This document shows, piece after piece, positions 4,994 to 5,121 of a stretch of 5,121 bases of DNA. The stretch spans positions 1-5,121 of the forward strand of contig CALKTZ010000779.1 of the NCBI GenBank assembly GCA_937997355.1, read 5' to 3'. The notes below the pieces were generated by a model that was given only the letters and a program-made list of their open reading frames with translations, was not told the DNA's origin and ran no database searches. This DNA comes from an uncultured Planctomycetales bacterium (lineage in GTDB: Bacteria > Planctomycetota > Planctomycetia > Isosphaerales > Isosphaeraceae). Positions within the stretch are counted from its first letter, which is position 1. Every line of letters starts with the position of its first letter. The translations under genes were made by a program, and so were the position numbers.

Positions 4994-5121
4994 ACAACTC
5001 GGCGAATTTATCTCTTCGTTCACGGACGAAGAACTCGCCGAGATCGACCGGAGCGTGGCTGACGCGGGCCATGCCACCGAGTCGGTCGAATTGCTCGACG
5101 ACCCGGACCCGCTCGGGCGTG
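4977..5121 (+). CDS. Small acidic protein, copy 2, cut by the window end
   Basis: This is the first 48 codons of a paralogue of the 3814-4023 gene, with no stop before the window edge. From HEQLGEF onward, 35 of 44 residues match copy 1 with no gaps, including SSFTDEEL, EIDR and VELLDDPDPLGR. Its N-terminus is shorter by five residues (MKNPHEQ against MSAADGKTPHER). GGAGGGG lies at 4966-4972, four bases before the ATG, and the start overlaps the preceding gene by 17 nt. Copy 1 has its own leader, while copy 2 is coupled to the 242-residue protein gene, so the two copies are probably expressed differently. Function unknown. Confidence 0.78.
   Translation, partial: MKNPHEQLGEFISSFTDEELAEIDRSVADAGHATESVELLDDPDPLGR
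4989..5121 (+). repeat. Direct repeat copy 2 (pairs with 3841-3973)
   Basis: This is the partner of the repeat at 3841-3973, at 82% identity over 133 bases. The final 39 bases are identical and the match is still unbroken at the window end. The two copies bracket the 4265-4993 gene and the hairpin region, so recombination between them could delete about 1.15 kb. Confidence 0.9.

Noticed and set aside
1..5121. CRISPR arrays, tRNA, rRNA, IS elements or transposases
   Set aside because: No regularly spaced short repeats, no tRNA cloverleaf or rRNA-like sequence, and no transposase motifs or terminal inverted repeats were seen.

Overview
This is a high-GC bacterial window with strong Shine-Dalgarno sites and tightly packed genes. 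The lineage cannot be fixed from sequence alone. The gene types (TerY-like VWA protein, divergent membrane-anchored protein kinase, cysteine-dioxygenase-like cupin) and the base composition would suit a planctomycete or a similar large-genome bacterium, but that is a weak inference. The left-end gene is the N-terminal half of a MobF (TrwC/TraI-type) conjugative relaxase. The window is therefore most likely part of a plasmid or an integrative conjugative element.

Left block (positions 1-3581, all minus strand, transcribed right to left): zinc-ribbon + cysteine-dioxygenase-like cupin (3581-2811), TerY-like von Willebrand A protein (2745-2026), Ser/Thr-kinase-like protein with a C-terminal membrane helix (2007-904), small ribbon-helix-helix-like protein (907-632), MobF relaxase (648 to beyond position 1). 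The last four genes are separated by 18 nt or overlap by 4 and 17 nt, so they look like one operon. The TerY-kinase pair resembles the signalling pairs described with tellurite/stress (Ter) systems, but no PP2C phosphatase is present in this window. The unusual point is that this signalling pair and a thiol-dioxygenase-like protein sit directly upstream of, and translationally joined to, relaxosome genes.

Middle (3582-3813): a divergent intergenic region with three closely spaced inverted repeats and a 37-nt AT-rich island. It is a candidate promoter/operator region and a candidate oriT.

Right block (3814-5121, plus strand): a very acidic 69-aa protein; a 241-nt gap holding two adjacent strong hairpins; a 242-aa protein of unknown family with a possible helix-turn-helix; and a second copy of the acidic-protein gene, cut by the window end. 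The two acidic-protein genes share 82% DNA identity over 133 aligned bases, including 39 identical bases in a row. If oriT lies in the middle region, this block would be on the leading-region side, where other conjugative elements often carry protective genes; this is a hypothesis.

A further structural feature is a 17-bp, singly bulged inverted repeat inside the kinase gene, exactly over its glycine-rich-loop codons.
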